Below are positions 1 through 8,740 of a stretch of 64,000 bases of DNA, in pieces (the stretch's first letter is position 1; the number at the start of each line of letters is the position of its first letter). The position numbers were made by a program, and so were the translations under genes. The notes under the pieces are model-generated. The model searched no databases. It was not told the DNA's origin and saw only the letters and a list, made by a program, of their open reading frames with translations. The stretch is from Amycolatopsis decaplanina DSM 44594 (GTDB lineage: Bacteria > Actinomycetota > Actinomycetes > Mycobacteriales > Pseudonocardiaceae). Where the stretch lies: assembly GCF_000342005.1 (NCBI RefSeq), contig NZ_AOHO01000032.1:78672-142671 (forward strand). The letters run 5' to 3'.

Positions 1-358
1 GCGGCATGTCGGCACGGGCCCGCGCCGCCGCCTCGGCCTGTCCGGAGACGGCCTTCCCCAGCGCGGACGAAAGGTCCGCGGACCAGGTCAGCCAGCCGGA
101 CGCGGTGGCCAGCACGCCGCGGAGCGCGTCGCCCGCTTCCCCGCGCCAGTTCTCTTCGCTGCTGCCGACCAACCCGGCCAGCTCGGACGTCGCGTCGTGC
201 ATCCGCCGCGCGAGCGCGTCCCAGGCGGCGCCGATACCGCCCGCCGCCTCGGGGTCGTTGCCCGCTTCGACTTCGGCGGCCAGCGCTTCGTGGCTGTAGG
301 CCTCGTACCGCGTGGCCGCGACCGGGACCTCGCGTCCCGGCGTCTCTCCTTCAGGCAC
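1..358 (-). CDS. PPE/WXG-like ESX-associated protein (partial, C-terminus off the window)
   Basis: Only the first ~119 codons are visible; the gene runs off the left edge. The start is GTG at 358 behind a GAGGAG ribosome binding site. The visible part is alpha-helical and alanine-rich, with a tryptophan-x-glycine turn in ENWRGEAG at residues 70-77, as in WXG100 and PPE-type type VII secretion substrates. It lies 50 bp downstream of a DUF3558 lipoprotein and a small helical protein, an order often seen at Pseudonocardiaceae ESX accessory loci. A secreted or ESX-associated role is inference from fold and context. Whether a toxin or effector domain follows cannot be seen. Confidence 0.7.
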   Translation of the reverse strand, partial: MPEGETPGREVPVAATRYEAYSHEALAAEVEAGNDPEAAGGIGAAWDALARRMHDATSELAGLVGSSEENWRGEAGDALRGVLATASGWLTWSADLSSALGKAVSGQAEAAARARADMP

Positions 359-408
359 GGCACCTTCTCCTCAGTGTTCGGTGGTGAACCCGCGTCCGCT
401 GACAGGCC

Positions 409-954
409 CTAAGGCAGTTTGGGTTCGGCCAGTCCCGCCACCGTCACCGCGCGCTCGCAGGCGAGCGGGGTGTCGGTGAAGTTCGTGTTGCTCACGTCGA
501 TCTGGACGCTCGCCTTCTCCCCCATGCCGAGCAGCACCGCGCAGGTCCCGTCGGCGGCCTTCTTGTCGGCGACCTTGAGCGCGTCCCGGCCACCGACCTT
601 GGTCTTGGTGGCGGTCTTGCGCGCGACCTCGAGGTCGGCCAGCCCGTTCCGCTCGTCCACGGTGATGGTGACGCCGAAGGTCGCGGGCACCGTCCAGTCG
701 CAGGCACGGGCGCCGTTGATCTCCTTCGCTACGCCGAGCACGTTCAGCCCGGCGGTCGACCTGTCCGCCGGGTCGAGCAGCGAGCACGGATCCACACCGC
801 GATCCGGCGCGGGCGCCGAAGAAGAAGGAGCAGGTCCCGCACCGTCGTCGGCGGCCGGAATCCGCGCCTGACCTGCGGTCCCTTGCCCACAGGCGGACAC
901 TGTCATGACGGCGAGCGCGCCGAAGAGGGCGAAAACAGAAAAGCGGGAGCTCAT
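409..954 (-). CDS. DUF3558-type lipoprotein
   Basis: 181 residues from ATG at 954; a longer frame starting at 999 would overlap the upstream gene and hide the signal peptide. The N-terminus MSSRFSVFALFGALAVMTVS is a signal sequence followed by lipobox VSAC, with Cys22 the predicted lipidated residue. After a Ala/Ser/Pro linker comes the DPCSLLDPAD segment and spaced cysteines (for example RACDW) typical of DUF3558 lipoproteins of Actinobacteria. It starts 4 bp after the stop of the preceding small gene, so the two are probably co-transcribed and translationally coupled. It would be anchored on the outer face of the membrane. Function of the family is unknown. Confidence 0.8.
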   Translation of the reverse strand: MSSRFSVFALFGALAVMTVSACGQGTAGQARIPAADDGAGPAPSSSAPAPDRGVDPCSLLDPADRSTAGLNVLGVAKEINGARACDWTVPATFGVTITVDERNGLADLEVARKTATKTKVGGRDALKVADKKAADGTCAVLLGMGEKASVQIDVSNTNFTDTPLACERAVTVAGLAEPKLP

Positions 955-958
955 GGGT

Positions 959-1312
959 TCAGCCGCCGACACAATCCACATCCGCCGCCGCTTGTTCATC
1001 CTGCCGGGTGTACTTGGCCAGCGCCTTCTCGATCCGGTTCTTGAGCGCCTCGAGTTCCTTGCCGAACGCGGTGAGCGCCTCGACCGCGGAGCCTTCGGCG
1101 CCGATCCCGTACTGCGCCATGAACTTGCCGACCCTGTCCGCGTATCCCCCGCCGAGAGGAACCGTGCGGCCGAGCACCTTGGCCTCGCGGACCATCTGGC
1201 CGACCACGTCCTGCAGGGCGGAGATCTTCACGTGGGCGTCGGCCGCCAGCTCCGGGGCGACCGCGAACCCGCTCAGATCGAACCTGGGTTTGGCGGTACT
1301 CACCTCGCTCAT
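959..1312 (-). CDS. small helical ESX-associated protein
   Basis: 117 residues from ATG at 1312 with a GGAGAGG ribosome binding site. There is no signal peptide and no membrane segment. The protein is predicted all-helical (residues ~20-105) with regularly spaced hydrophobic positions and ends in an acidic tail. It resembles the small WXG100-length proteins that precede DUF3558 lipoproteins and PPE-like genes in Amycolatopsis and relatives, although it has no W-x-G itself. First gene of a three-gene minus-strand cluster (this gene, lipoprotein, PPE-like). The type VII secretion link rests on size, fold and neighbours, not on a diagnostic motif. Confidence 0.6.
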   Translation of the reverse strand: MSEVSTAKPRFDLSGFAVAPELAADAHVKISALQDVVGQMVREAKVLGRTVPLGGGYADRVGKFMAQYGIGAEGSAVEALTAFGKELEALKNRIEKALAKYTRQDEQAAADVDCVGG

Positions 1313-1596
1313 ATGCGATTACGCCTCTCCGTAGTCGAGCGACCTCGCACCGCAGCATACGACAAAACCCGGCGTCAGCGGGAGCACCAAAAACGCACTC
1401 AACTCACCCGATCGAGGTAAGGTCTCCGGTTGCACAGAGTCATCGACTGGGGTTGGCGGGGTTGCCCCCACGAGTTCGCCCGAGTTTGACACACTTCGTG
1501 GGAGGCTGACCGCTGCCCGGGGGACTGCTCGGGACTTGAGAGCTGACCTTCAGCAGGATCCAGCGGACATCCAGCCACGCGGCATCAGGAGGTCGA
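1313..1596. other. divergent intergenic region
   Basis: 284 bp between the minus-strand ESX-like cluster and the plus-strand MoxR operon. On the minus strand TATGCT (about 1362-1367) fits a -10 element for the small helical gene. On the plus strand a TTGACA lies near 1488 but has no good -10 at 17 bp. I see no hairpin, repeat or RNA gene. Confidence 0.4.
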
Positions 1597-2676
1597 GTGA
1601 CGTCGAGAATCCAGTCTGCGACGCCCGGCGAACACCAGGGCGAGCAGGCAACCGGGCAAGCGCCATACCCCACGGGCGCGGGCTCGGTCAGCGGACGGCA
1701 GAACGGCCAGGCCGGCCGTGCGTCGCTGGACGAACTGCACGAGACCGCGCGGCGGATCGCCGCCAACGTGGAGCGGGTGCTCGTCGGCAAACCCGACGTC
1801 ATCCGCATCGCGCTCGTGACCCTGCTCGCCGAAGGCCACCTCCTCGTCGAAGACGTCCCCGGCGTCGGCAAGACCTCGCTGGCGAAGGCGCTGGCCCGCT
1901 CGATCGACTGCACCGTCAGCCGGATCCAGTTCACCCCCGACCTGTTGCCCAGCGACGTCACCGGGGTGTCCATCTACAACCGGCAGAGCGGCGGGTTCGA
2001 GTTCCGTCCCGGCCCGGTGTTCGCGAACATCGTGGTCGGCGACGAGATCAACCGCGCCTCGCCGAAGACGCAGTCGGCGCTGCTCGAATGCATGGAAGAG
2101 CACCAGGTCACCGTCGACACCTCGACGTACCACCTCGAAGAGCCGTTCATGGTGATCGCCACCCAGAACCCCATCGAGATGGAGGGCACCTACGCGCTGC
2201 CCGAGGCCCAGCGGGACCGGTTCACCGCGCGGGTCTCCATCGGCTATCCCGACCAGCAGGCCGAACTGGCCATGGTCGACGAGCACGCCGGGCACAATCC
2301 GCTGGCCGATCTCGAGCCCGTCTCCGACCGCGAGTCGGTGCAGCGGCTGATCGAGGCGGTGCGGTCGGTGCACATGTCGCCGGAGATCCGCCGGTACGCC
2401 GTCGACCTGGTGGCCGCGACCCGTCAGGTGCCGGAGATCCGCCTCGGCGCCTCGCCGCGGGCGACCCTGCAACTGGTCCGTGCCGCCCGCGCGCAGGCCG
2501 CGCTCTCCGGCCGCGAGTTCGTCGTCCCGGACGACCTGCACACGGTCGCGATCCCGGTGCTGGCGCACCGCATGGTGCTCACCACCGAGGCGCACGCCGC
2601 CCGCCGTTCGGCCACCGACGTGGTCCGCGCGATCCTGCACCGCGTTCCCGTTCCGCAGGGCTCGAACCACCGCTGA
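1597..2676 (+). CDS. moxR: MoxR-family AAA+ ATPase
   Basis: 359 residues, GTG start behind AGGAGG. After a ~40-residue variable N-terminus comes the AAA+ core: Walker A GVGKT at residues 89-93, Walker B GDEINR around 148-153, the sensor segment IATQNPIE and the arginine-finger region EAQRDRF. MoxR ATPases act as chaperones or activators for neighbouring VWA/DUF58 proteins. Here the next two genes are DUF58 and a transglutaminase-like membrane protein, the standard three-gene arrangement in Actinobacteria. The gene ends 17 bp before the DUF58 start, so an operon is likely. Client and physiological role are unknown. Confidence 0.93.
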   Translation: MTSRIQSATPGEHQGEQATGQAPYPTGAGSVSGRQNGQAGRASLDELHETARRIAANVERVLVGKPDVIRIALVTLLAEGHLLVEDVPGVGKTSLAKALARSIDCTVSRIQFTPDLLPSDVTGVSIYNRQSGGFEFRPGPVFANIVVGDEINRASPKTQSALLECMEEHQVTVDTSTYHLEEPFMVIATQNPIEMEGTYALPEAQRDRFTARVSIGYPDQQAELAMVDEHAGHNPLADLEPVSDRESVQRLIEAVRSVHMSPEIRRYAVDLVAATRQVPEIRLGASPRATLQLVRAARAQAALSGREFVVPDDLHTVAIPVLAHRMVLTTEAHAARRSATDVVRAILHRVPVPQGSNHR

Positions 2677-2693
2677 GTAAAGGAAACGTGGCC

Positions 2694-3968
2694 ATGCTGC
2701 GTGCGCTGTCCGGCCTGACCACACGCGGCCGCTGCCTCCTCGCCGCCGGCGTCGCCGCGGCGGCTTGCTCGTTCGTGCTCAACGAACGAGATCTGCTGCG
2801 GGTCGCGGTGTTCGTCATCGCTCTGCCGCTGCTGGTCGCCTTCTTCATCTCGGCGACCCGGCTGCGGCTGGGCGCGGCCCGCTCGCTGCGCCCGGAGCGG
2901 GTCTCGGTCGGTTCGCCGGGCGAGGTCCAGCTCGAACTCTGGCGTGACGGCAGACTCCCGGCGGGCGAGGTGCTGCTCGAAGACGGCGTGCCGTACGCGC
3001 TGGGTTCGCGGCCGCGGTTCGTCGTCGAACGCCTTCCCCACGACCGCCGGGTCGCGCTGCGGTATCCGCTGCAGCCGGTGCTGCGCGGGATCCAGCAGGT
3101 CGGCCCGCTGCGGGCGACGATCACCGACCCGTTCGGGCTGTGCGAGTTCGAACGTGAGCTGATCGGGCATTCGCGGCTGGTCGTCGTGCCCAAGGTGGCC
3201 GGCCTGTGGGGGCTCCCCAGCGGCGCCGGGATCGGTGCGGGCGACGACGGCAGCATCCGCCTGCACGCCGGACAGGGCGAGTCGGACGTGATCGTCCGGC
3301 AGTACCGCCAGGGTGACGACCTGCGGAAGGTCCACTGGCGCTCGACCGCCCGCCGCGACGAGATCATGGTCCGCGTCGAGGAACGGCCGTGGCGCGGCGG
3401 CACCACGGTGCTGCTGGACCACCGCGCGGCCGCGCACCACGGCACCGGTCCCGCGGCGAGCCTCGAATGGGCCGTCTCGTTCGCCGCTTCCGTCTCATTG
3501 CATCTGCGCCGCTCCGGCCACCGGGTCCGGCTGATCACCGAACACGGCCAGACCCTGGCCGACACCCCCGGCGAGGGTGGCGAGCACTACGACAACGTCG
3601 TGCTCGACGTCCTCGCCGCCCTCCAGCCCGCGCACCAGCGCGACATCACGCTCGGCCACGACCCGGCCGAAGGACAGGAACTCATCGCGGTGCTCGGCAC
3701 CGTCAGCAACGAATCCGTGCACGAGCTCTCCCGGTACCGCCCGCGCGGGATCCGGAGCCTCGCCGTGCTGCTCGACACCCCCGGCTGGTCGTCCGGCGTC
3801 AACCGGCCCGAAAACCGTGCCGCCGCCACCGAAGAATCGGTGGCGCTGCTGCGAGCCGCGGGCTGGGGCGTAGTCGTCGCCGGCCCCGGATCGCCCATGC
3901 CGCAGGTCTGGGCCGAGCTCTGCCAGACGGCCACCCGCCGGGGCACGCTGATCGGAGGCGGCCTGTGA
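2694..3968 (+). CDS. DUF58 domain-containing membrane protein
   Basis: 424 residues from ATG at 2694 (AAGGA 9 bp upstream; GTG at 2688 is an alternative). Two hydrophobic segments lie near residues 15-30 and 35-55, followed by a beta-rich region and the DUF58 core, with the family motif GDDLRKVHWRSTARRDE around residues 204-219. The C-terminal half has a VWA-like layout. The stop overlaps the next start in GTGA, so translation of the transglutaminase gene is probably coupled. Family members are thought to be partners of the adjacent MoxR ATPase. Substrate and pathway are unknown. Confidence 0.9.
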   Translation: MLRALSGLTTRGRCLLAAGVAAAACSFVLNERDLLRVAVFVIALPLLVAFFISATRLRLGAARSLRPERVSVGSPGEVQLELWRDGRLPAGEVLLEDGVPYALGSRPRFVVERLPHDRRVALRYPLQPVLRGIQQVGPLRATITDPFGLCEFERELIGHSRLVVVPKVAGLWGLPSGAGIGAGDDGSIRLHAGQGESDVIVRQYRQGDDLRKVHWRSTARRDEIMVRVEERPWRGGTTVLLDHRAAAHHGTGPAASLEWAVSFAASVSLHLRRSGHRVRLITEHGQTLADTPGEGGEHYDNVVLDVLAALQPAHQRDITLGHDPAEGQELIAVLGTVSNESVHELSRYRPRGIRSLAVLLDTPGWSSGVNRPENRAAATEESVALLRAAGWGVVVAGPGSPMPQVWAELCQTATRRGTLIGGGL

Positions 3969-6472
3969 CCGCGACCGCGCCACCCCGGCCGCACACCCCC
4001 ACACCACGTCCCGCCGCTCCGCCCCCGGTCTGGACGAGCAGCGTGCTCGCGCCGGTCGCGGCCGGGCTGGCCACGCTGTTCGCGTCGACTTCGCTCACCG
4101 GCGTGGTCTCCGGCTGGGCGTGGTTCGGTTATCTGCTGGTCGCGGTCGTGCTGATCGCCTCGACCGGTCTCGCCCTGCGCTCGCTGCGCGCGCCGACCAT
4201 CGTCGTCGGCCTGGCGCAACTGCTGGTGCTGCTGTTCCTGATCACCGGGGCGTTCACCACGAGCGGGATCCTGAAGATCTTCCCCGGCTCGGACGCGCTC
4301 GGAGAACTGCGCGGCGTACTGGCCGCGGCGGCCGAGCAGATCCGCGTCGGCCTGCCGCCGGTCGACGGAACTCCGCCGATTCTCTGCCTGATCACCATCG
4401 CGATCGGCCTGGTCGCGGTGCTGGTCGACACCCTGGCCGTGGCCGCCGCCGCGCCCGCCGCGACCGGCCTGGTCCTGCTGTGTGTGTACGCCGTCCCGGC
4501 CGCGCTGGCCGAGGACATGCTGCCGTGGTGGACGTTCCTGCTCGGCGCGGCCGCGTTCGCCGGCCTGCTCGCCGTCGACGGCAACCACCGGCATCGCCGC
4601 TGGCGCAACCGGGACGCGCCCGGACTGGGCAACTCGGCGAGCACGTTGTCGGCCCCCGTCGGCGTGGTGGCCGCCGCGATCGCGATGGGCCTGGTGATCG
4701 GCACCGCCGTCACCGGTGTCGGCACCGTCGGCAGGCTTCCGGGCGCCGAAGGATCCGGCCGCGGTGGGGCGGGTGGCTTCGGCGTCGAGCCGTTCACCCA
4801 GCTGCGAGGCCTGCTCGACCAGGGCGAGAACGTGGAGCTGTTCAAGGTCTACGGGATGGGCGCGGACAAACGGCTGCTGCGCGCGTTCACCCTCGACACG
4901 TACACGCCGAACAAGGGCTGGGGGCTCGCGCAGAACGGCCGCGCCCAGCAGGGCGTGCAGGCCAACAAGGGGCTCCCGCCCGCTCCGGGCGACGACGGCG
5001 CCGGGCCCGGGCGCGAGATCCGGATCGAGCCGACGAACTGGGTCGACAACTGGCTGCCGATCTACGGCGCGCCGAGGGCGCTCAACGGGCTGGCGGACAA
5101 CTGGCTGTACGACCCGGTCGGCGGTGCCGTGTTCACCACGACCAAGCAGAACGCGCCCGCCTACACCGAGACCGCGTCGATCAAGGAACCGTCGAAGGAC
5201 GAACTCCGGCTCGACGACGCCCGCCTGGCCGAGGTTCCGCAGCAGTTCCTCCAGGTCGACCGTGTCGATCCCCGTGTCGCCGCGAAGGCCAAGCAGCTGA
5301 CGGAGAACGAGTCCAACAACTTCGACAAGGCGCAGGCGATCTGGTCGTTCTTCACCGCGCAGAACGGCTTCGTCTACGACACCAAGACCGCCGACGCCAC
5401 CGACTCCGACGCGCTCGCCGACTTCGTCCTCAACGGCAAACGCGGATTCTGCGAGCAGTTCGCGTCCGCGATGGCCGTGATGCTGCGGTCGGTCGGCATC
5501 CCGTCGCGGGTCGCCATCGGCTTCACCTCCGGGACGCCGAAGGGCGATCACATCTCGATCAGCTCCGAGGACGCGCACGCGTGGGTCGAGGTCTACTTCC
5601 AGACGAAGGGCTGGGTCAGTTTCGACCCGACCCCGCTGGTCGACGGCCGCGCGGTCGTCCCGCCGTACCTGCAGACCGATGCGGGCAGCTCCACGACCAA
5701 CGACACCCAGGAAGTGCCGAGCGCGCCCGCGTCGAGCGCCCCCGCCACCGGCACGCCCCGTGACCCGGGCGCGGACCTCGGCGCGGACGGCAACGCGGAT
5801 CAGCAGGAGGAAGAGCCGCTGTGGCCCGCCATCTTCGCCGGGATTCTCGGCGGGCTGGCGGCCGCGCTGACCGTGGTCGCGATCGTGCGGTCGCGGTTGA
5901 GGTATCGGGCGCTGATGCGGCCGTCATCTTCCCCGGACTCGCCCGCCCCGGAACACGGGTTCGTGGAAAACCAGAACGTGACGAACTGGCTGCCGCTGAT
6001 CGCGATCGGGCTGTGGGTGGCGGCGTTCGCGTTCCTGGCGGCGTGGGTGTCGTGGTGGTTCGCGCTGGCGCTGGTGATCGTCCTCGGCGTGCTCGGTACG
6101 CCGACGACGATCCGGGAGATCAAACGACGGCTGCGGCTGCAGAAGATCGCGTCCCGCTCCCCCGCAGCGGCCGACGCGGCGTGGCGCGAACTGATGGACG
6201 AGTGCGCGGACCGCGGCCTGCCGCTGTCGGGCGGCGACACGGTGCGCGTGGCTGGCCGGAAGGTCGTCGAGAAGCACCGGCTGGACGAGGAGGGCCGCTC
6301 CGGCCTGCGGACGGTCATCGGTGTCGTGGAGAGGTCCTGGTACTCGGACAAGCCGGCGGACGACGAGACGCTGGGCCCCGCCTTCGACGAGGTCCGCAAG
6401 AGCCTGAAACGGAACGCGCCGATGTCGTGGAAGGGCCGGTTGTTCCCGCGGTCGCTGCGGCGGGGGAAGTAG
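3965..6472 (+). CDS. TgpA-like transglutaminase membrane protein
   Basis: 835 residues from GTG at 3965, overlapping the DUF58 stop by 4 bp. Several transmembrane helices fill residues ~25-250, an extracytoplasmic region follows, then a transglutaminase-like core with a complete catalytic triad: Cys496 in RGFCEQFA, His538 in DAHAWVE and Asp554 in FDPTP. A proline/alanine linker, further membrane segments at ~620-700 and a soluble C-terminal tail complete the TgpA layout. The active domain should face outward. With MoxR and DUF58 it forms the usual envelope-related trio. The reaction in vivo (protein cross-linking or proteolysis) is not known. Confidence 0.9.
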   Translation: MTATAPPRPHTPTPRPAAPPPVWTSSVLAPVAAGLATLFASTSLTGVVSGWAWFGYLLVAVVLIASTGLALRSLRAPTIVVGLAQLLVLLFLITGAFTTSGILKIFPGSDALGELRGVLAAAAEQIRVGLPPVDGTPPILCLITIAIGLVAVLVDTLAVAAAAPAATGLVLLCVYAVPAALAEDMLPWWTFLLGAAAFAGLLAVDGNHRHRRWRNRDAPGLGNSASTLSAPVGVVAAAIAMGLVIGTAVTGVGTVGRLPGAEGSGRGGAGGFGVEPFTQLRGLLDQGENVELFKVYGMGADKRLLRAFTLDTYTPNKGWGLAQNGRAQQGVQANKGLPPAPGDDGAGPGREIRIEPTNWVDNWLPIYGAPRALNGLADNWLYDPVGGAVFTTTKQNAPAYTETASIKEPSKDELRLDDARLAEVPQQFLQVDRVDPRVAAKAKQLTENESNNFDKAQAIWSFFTAQNGFVYDTKTADATDSDALADFVLNGKRGFCEQFASAMAVMLRSVGIPSRVAIGFTSGTPKGDHISISSEDAHAWVEVYFQTKGWVSFDPTPLVDGRAVVPPYLQTDAGSSTTNDTQEVPSAPASSAPATGTPRDPGADLGADGNADQQEEEPLWPAIFAGILGGLAAALTVVAIVRSRLRYRALMRPSSSPDSPAPEHGFVENQNVTNWLPLIAIGLWVAAFAFLAAWVSWWFALALVIVLGVLGTPTTIREIKRRLRLQKIASRSPAAADAAWRELMDECADRGLPLSGGDTVRVAGRKVVEKHRLDEEGRSGLRTVIGVVERSWYSDKPADDETLGPAFDEVRKSLKRNAPMSWKGRLFPRSLRRGK

Positions 6473-6473
6473 C

Positions 6474-6542
6474 CGGGCAAGTACATGAAGGCCCCCTTCC
6501 TTGCGCTAGGCGCAAGGAAGGGGGCCTTCATGTACTTGCCCG
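6474..6542. terminator. 32-bp perfect inverted repeat
   Basis: Left arm 6474-6505 and right arm 6511-6542 are exact reverse complements (32 bp each) around the 5-nt spacer CTAGG. It begins two bases after the stop of the transglutaminase gene, between convergent genes, so transcription termination is the simplest role. It has no U-tract. The arm contains AAGGCCCCCTTCCTTG. Such length without a mismatch is more than a terminator needs and hints at a dispersed palindromic element. Confidence 0.75.
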
Positions 6543-6552
6543 AGGCATGACA

Positions 6553-6597
6553 ACGCGAACATGCCGACAAGGCATCGCCCCGTCGGCATGTTCGCGT
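6553..6597 (-). terminator. hairpin downstream of DUF3040 gene
   Basis: Arms ACGCGAACATGCCGAC (6553-6568) and its exact complement (6582-6597) form a 16-bp stem with a 13-nt loop, ten bases past the stop of the minus-strand DUF3040 gene. It is separate from the 32-bp palindrome next to it, so the convergent pair has one hairpin each. Confidence 0.7.
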
Positions 6598-6606
6598 GTG
6601 TGAGAG

Positions 6607-7020
6607 CTATTGCTCCTCGAAGCGCTGGCGGAAGCGCTCTTCCATGCGCTGGGTGAACGAGCTCCGGCGCGAGGACGACTTGCCGCCACCTCCGCCGGCC
6701 CCCGGGCCACCACTGTCCTTACCGCCTTCCGTTTCGGCTCCTTGCCGAATCGATGTGACGGCCATCATGACTCCGAAGAACATCACGAGGAACCCGAGCA
6801 CGCTGATCACTGGGATCTCGGCGACCCGGATGTTGACCACCACGCCGAGCACCAACAGTGCGACGCCCACTACGAACAGGGCGATGCCCTGCAAACGCCG
6901 TCGGCGGGCGGGGCGGCGCAACCGGGTGCCTCGCACCGTGGATGCGAACTTGGGGTCCTCGGCATAGAGCTCGCGCTCGATCTGATCGAGCAGCCGCTGC
7001 TCATGCTCGGAGAGTGGCAT
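6607..7020 (-). CDS. DUF3040 domain membrane protein
   Basis: 137 residues, ATG start with GGAGGAAAG directly upstream. The N-terminus LSEHEQRLLDQIERELYAED is the DUF3040 signature, followed by a basic stretch, two transmembrane helices (residues ~43-63 and ~69-90) and a Gly/Ser-rich, charged tail. This is a common actinobacterial small membrane protein, often encoded near the division cluster but single here. Function unknown. Confidence 0.9.
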   Translation of the reverse strand: MPLSEHEQRLLDQIERELYAEDPKFASTVRGTRLRRPARRRRLQGIALFVVGVALLVLGVVVNIRVAEIPVISVLGFLVMFFGVMMAVTSIRQGAETEGGKDSGGPGAGGGGGKSSSRRSSFTQRMEERFRQRFEEQ

Positions 7021-7217
7021 CTTTCCTCCTCCGGCACAGCTGTCGCGGGCGCCGGGCCGCGCAACGTCATGGACCCAACAGACAACCCCAGGCGGGGTGT
7101 CTCTGTCCAGGATACGAGCCCCGCGCTCGTCCGACTACCCGATCCCGCATCCAGAAGGGATCGAATTGGCCGAAACCACCCGACTCGGCTCTCTCGAAGA
7201 CGGCCGAGCGAGCGATG

Positions 7218-8465
7218 TCACTGGTCACGGGGGGTCAGTAGGGACGCGGGCCGCACCGCGGCGGCGCCGAACTTCGACCTCGCGACGTCGGCGGCGACTT
7301 CCGCATCCCGCCAACGGGGTTCGGGTGAGTCGAAAAGCAGCTGTTCTCCATCACTCTCCGTGTCCAACCCCTCGACCCTTACGCCGATCAGGCGGACTGC
7401 GCCCGTCGGCGCGTGCTCGGTGAGGAGTTCGACGGCGGTGCGGTGGATGTCGCGGGCCACATCCACTCCGACGGCGGTCGTCCTGGCGCGGGTGATGGTC
7501 TTGAAGTCCGCGAACCGGACCTTGATCGAAACCGTCCGCCCGCGCAGTCCCCGGCGGCGCAGGGTGGCGGCGACCCGTTCGGACAGCCGGAGCAGTTCGA
7601 GCCCGAGAGCCGAGCGGTCGTGGAGGTCGACGTCGAAGGTCACTTCGGCACCGATCGACTTGTCCGGAGACTCCGGGACCACCTTGCGATCGTCGTGCCC
7701 GTTCGCGAGGGCGTACAGGTGTTCCCCCAGCGCCCGCCCGAGCGATCGCCTCAGCCTGGACAGCGGAGCGGCGGCGACGTCGGCGACGGTGTCGAGGCCC
7801 TGCTGCCGCAGATGCTCCTCGGTGCGCTTGCCGACGCCCCACAGCGCCGACACGGGCAGCGGATGCAGGAACGCGAGCGTCTCGGCCGCCGGGACGACGA
7901 CCATGCCGTCCGGTTTCGCCATCCCGGAAGCCAGCTTCGCGACGAACTTGACCTTCGCGACGCCGACCGAGCAGCTGATCCCGAAGTCGGCGGCCACCCG
8001 CTCCCGGATCCAGGCGCCGAGCCGCGCGGGCGAGGAGTCCAGGCGCTTGAGCGCCCCGCTGACGTCCAGGAAGGCCTCGTCCAGGCTCAGTGGCTCCACC
8101 AGCGGCGTCAGCTCGCGGAAGATCCCCATGACGCCCTTGGACACCTCGCCGTAGAGCCCGGGTGTCGGGGTGATGCAGATCAGCCGTGGGCAGAGCCGCT
8201 TGGCGGTCGAGAACGGCATGGCCGACCGGACACCGAACTCACGCGCCGCGTAACTCGCGGCCGCGACGACCGACCTCGGACCGCCACCCGAGACGACCAC
8301 CGGTTCGCCTGCCAGCTCCGGGCGCGTGCGCAGTTCACAGGACACGAAGAAGGCGTCCATGTCGACGTGCAGCAGACCGCAGCCGGTGTCGTCGGGCCAG
8401 CTGGTGGCACCGGTCGTCACGCGGTAGCGGGCCATCCCGCCGGGCAGCTCAGCGTTTCGTCCCAC
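7218..8465 (-). CDS. dinB: DNA polymerase IV (Y family)
   Basis: 415 residues. The Y-family palm motif LLHVDMDAFFVSCE (residues ~31-44) supplies the first catalytic aspartates and the SLDEAFLDV segment (~127-135) the second acidic pair. Helix-hairpin-helix, thumb and little-finger regions follow, as expected for error-prone lesion bypass. The GTG at 8465 is preferred because TAGCTT, a good -10 hexamer, lies six bases upstream, suggesting a leaderless mRNA; ATG at 8435 is the alternative. No obvious beta-clamp peptide is seen at the C-terminus, which ends SLLTPRDQ. Stands alone between DUF3040 and a composite repeat. Confidence 0.94.
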   Translation of the reverse strand: MGRNAELPGGMARYRVTTGATSWPDDTGCGLLHVDMDAFFVSCELRTRPELAGEPVVVSGGGPRSVVAAASYAAREFGVRSAMPFSTAKRLCPRLICITPTPGLYGEVSKGVMGIFRELTPLVEPLSLDEAFLDVSGALKRLDSSPARLGAWIRERVAADFGISCSVGVAKVKFVAKLASGMAKPDGMVVVPAAETLAFLHPLPVSALWGVGKRTEEHLRQQGLDTVADVAAAPLSRLRRSLGRALGEHLYALANGHDDRKVVPESPDKSIGAEVTFDVDLHDRSALGLELLRLSERVAATLRRRGLRGRTVSIKVRFADFKTITRARTTAVGVDVARDIHRTAVELLTEHAPTGAVRLIGVRVEGLDTESDGEQLLFDSPEPRWRDAEVAADVARSKFGAAAVRPASLLTPRDQ

Positions 8466-8495
8466 GGGCAGAAGCTAGCCCGGACCACCGACAGT

Positions 8496-8738
8496 CTCGT
8501 GAGTGGTGAGGACGGTTAGAACGGACCGGTATTTGCCTACCTGCTGCTGACCTGCACGAGGACGACGATCCGAGCGGGTATCGGGATCGTCCATGAAGGA
8601 ATCAGGACACTCAACGTCCCGATTCCTTCATCAACGCGAGGTGACCCCCGTCCCGGACCATGATCAACGGAAGATGAGGTCAGGCTCAGCAGGTAAGCAA
8701 ATACCAGGTCCGTTAGAACCGTCCTCACCACTCACGAG
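8496..8738. repeat. 243-bp composite palindromic element (copy 1)
   Basis: Non-coding element with ~50-bp terminal inverted repeats: the left end begins CTCGTGAGTGGTGAGGACGG and the right end is nearly its reverse complement through GGTATTTGC. Inside lies a hairpin at 8593-8631 (stem ATGAAGGAATC). GTTAGAAC occurs in direct orientation at both inner boundaries, 8515-8522 and 8712-8719. The outer halves equal the 46-bp palindrome found alone elsewhere in this window. It fills the gap between dinB and a methyltransferase gene and ends two bases before the latter's stop. No ORF or transposase inside. Confidence 0.8.
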
Positions 8739-8740
8739 GA

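Noticed and set aside
4120..5763. Long plus-strand frame in another phase of the transglutaminase gene
   Set aside because: Same-strand shadow with an Arg/Gly/Ala-biased composition; the in-phase TgpA protein has membrane helices and a full catalytic triad.
8496..8738. Insertion sequence with transposase
   Set aside because: Has terminal inverted repeats but no ORF of any length, and no transposase occurs in the window.
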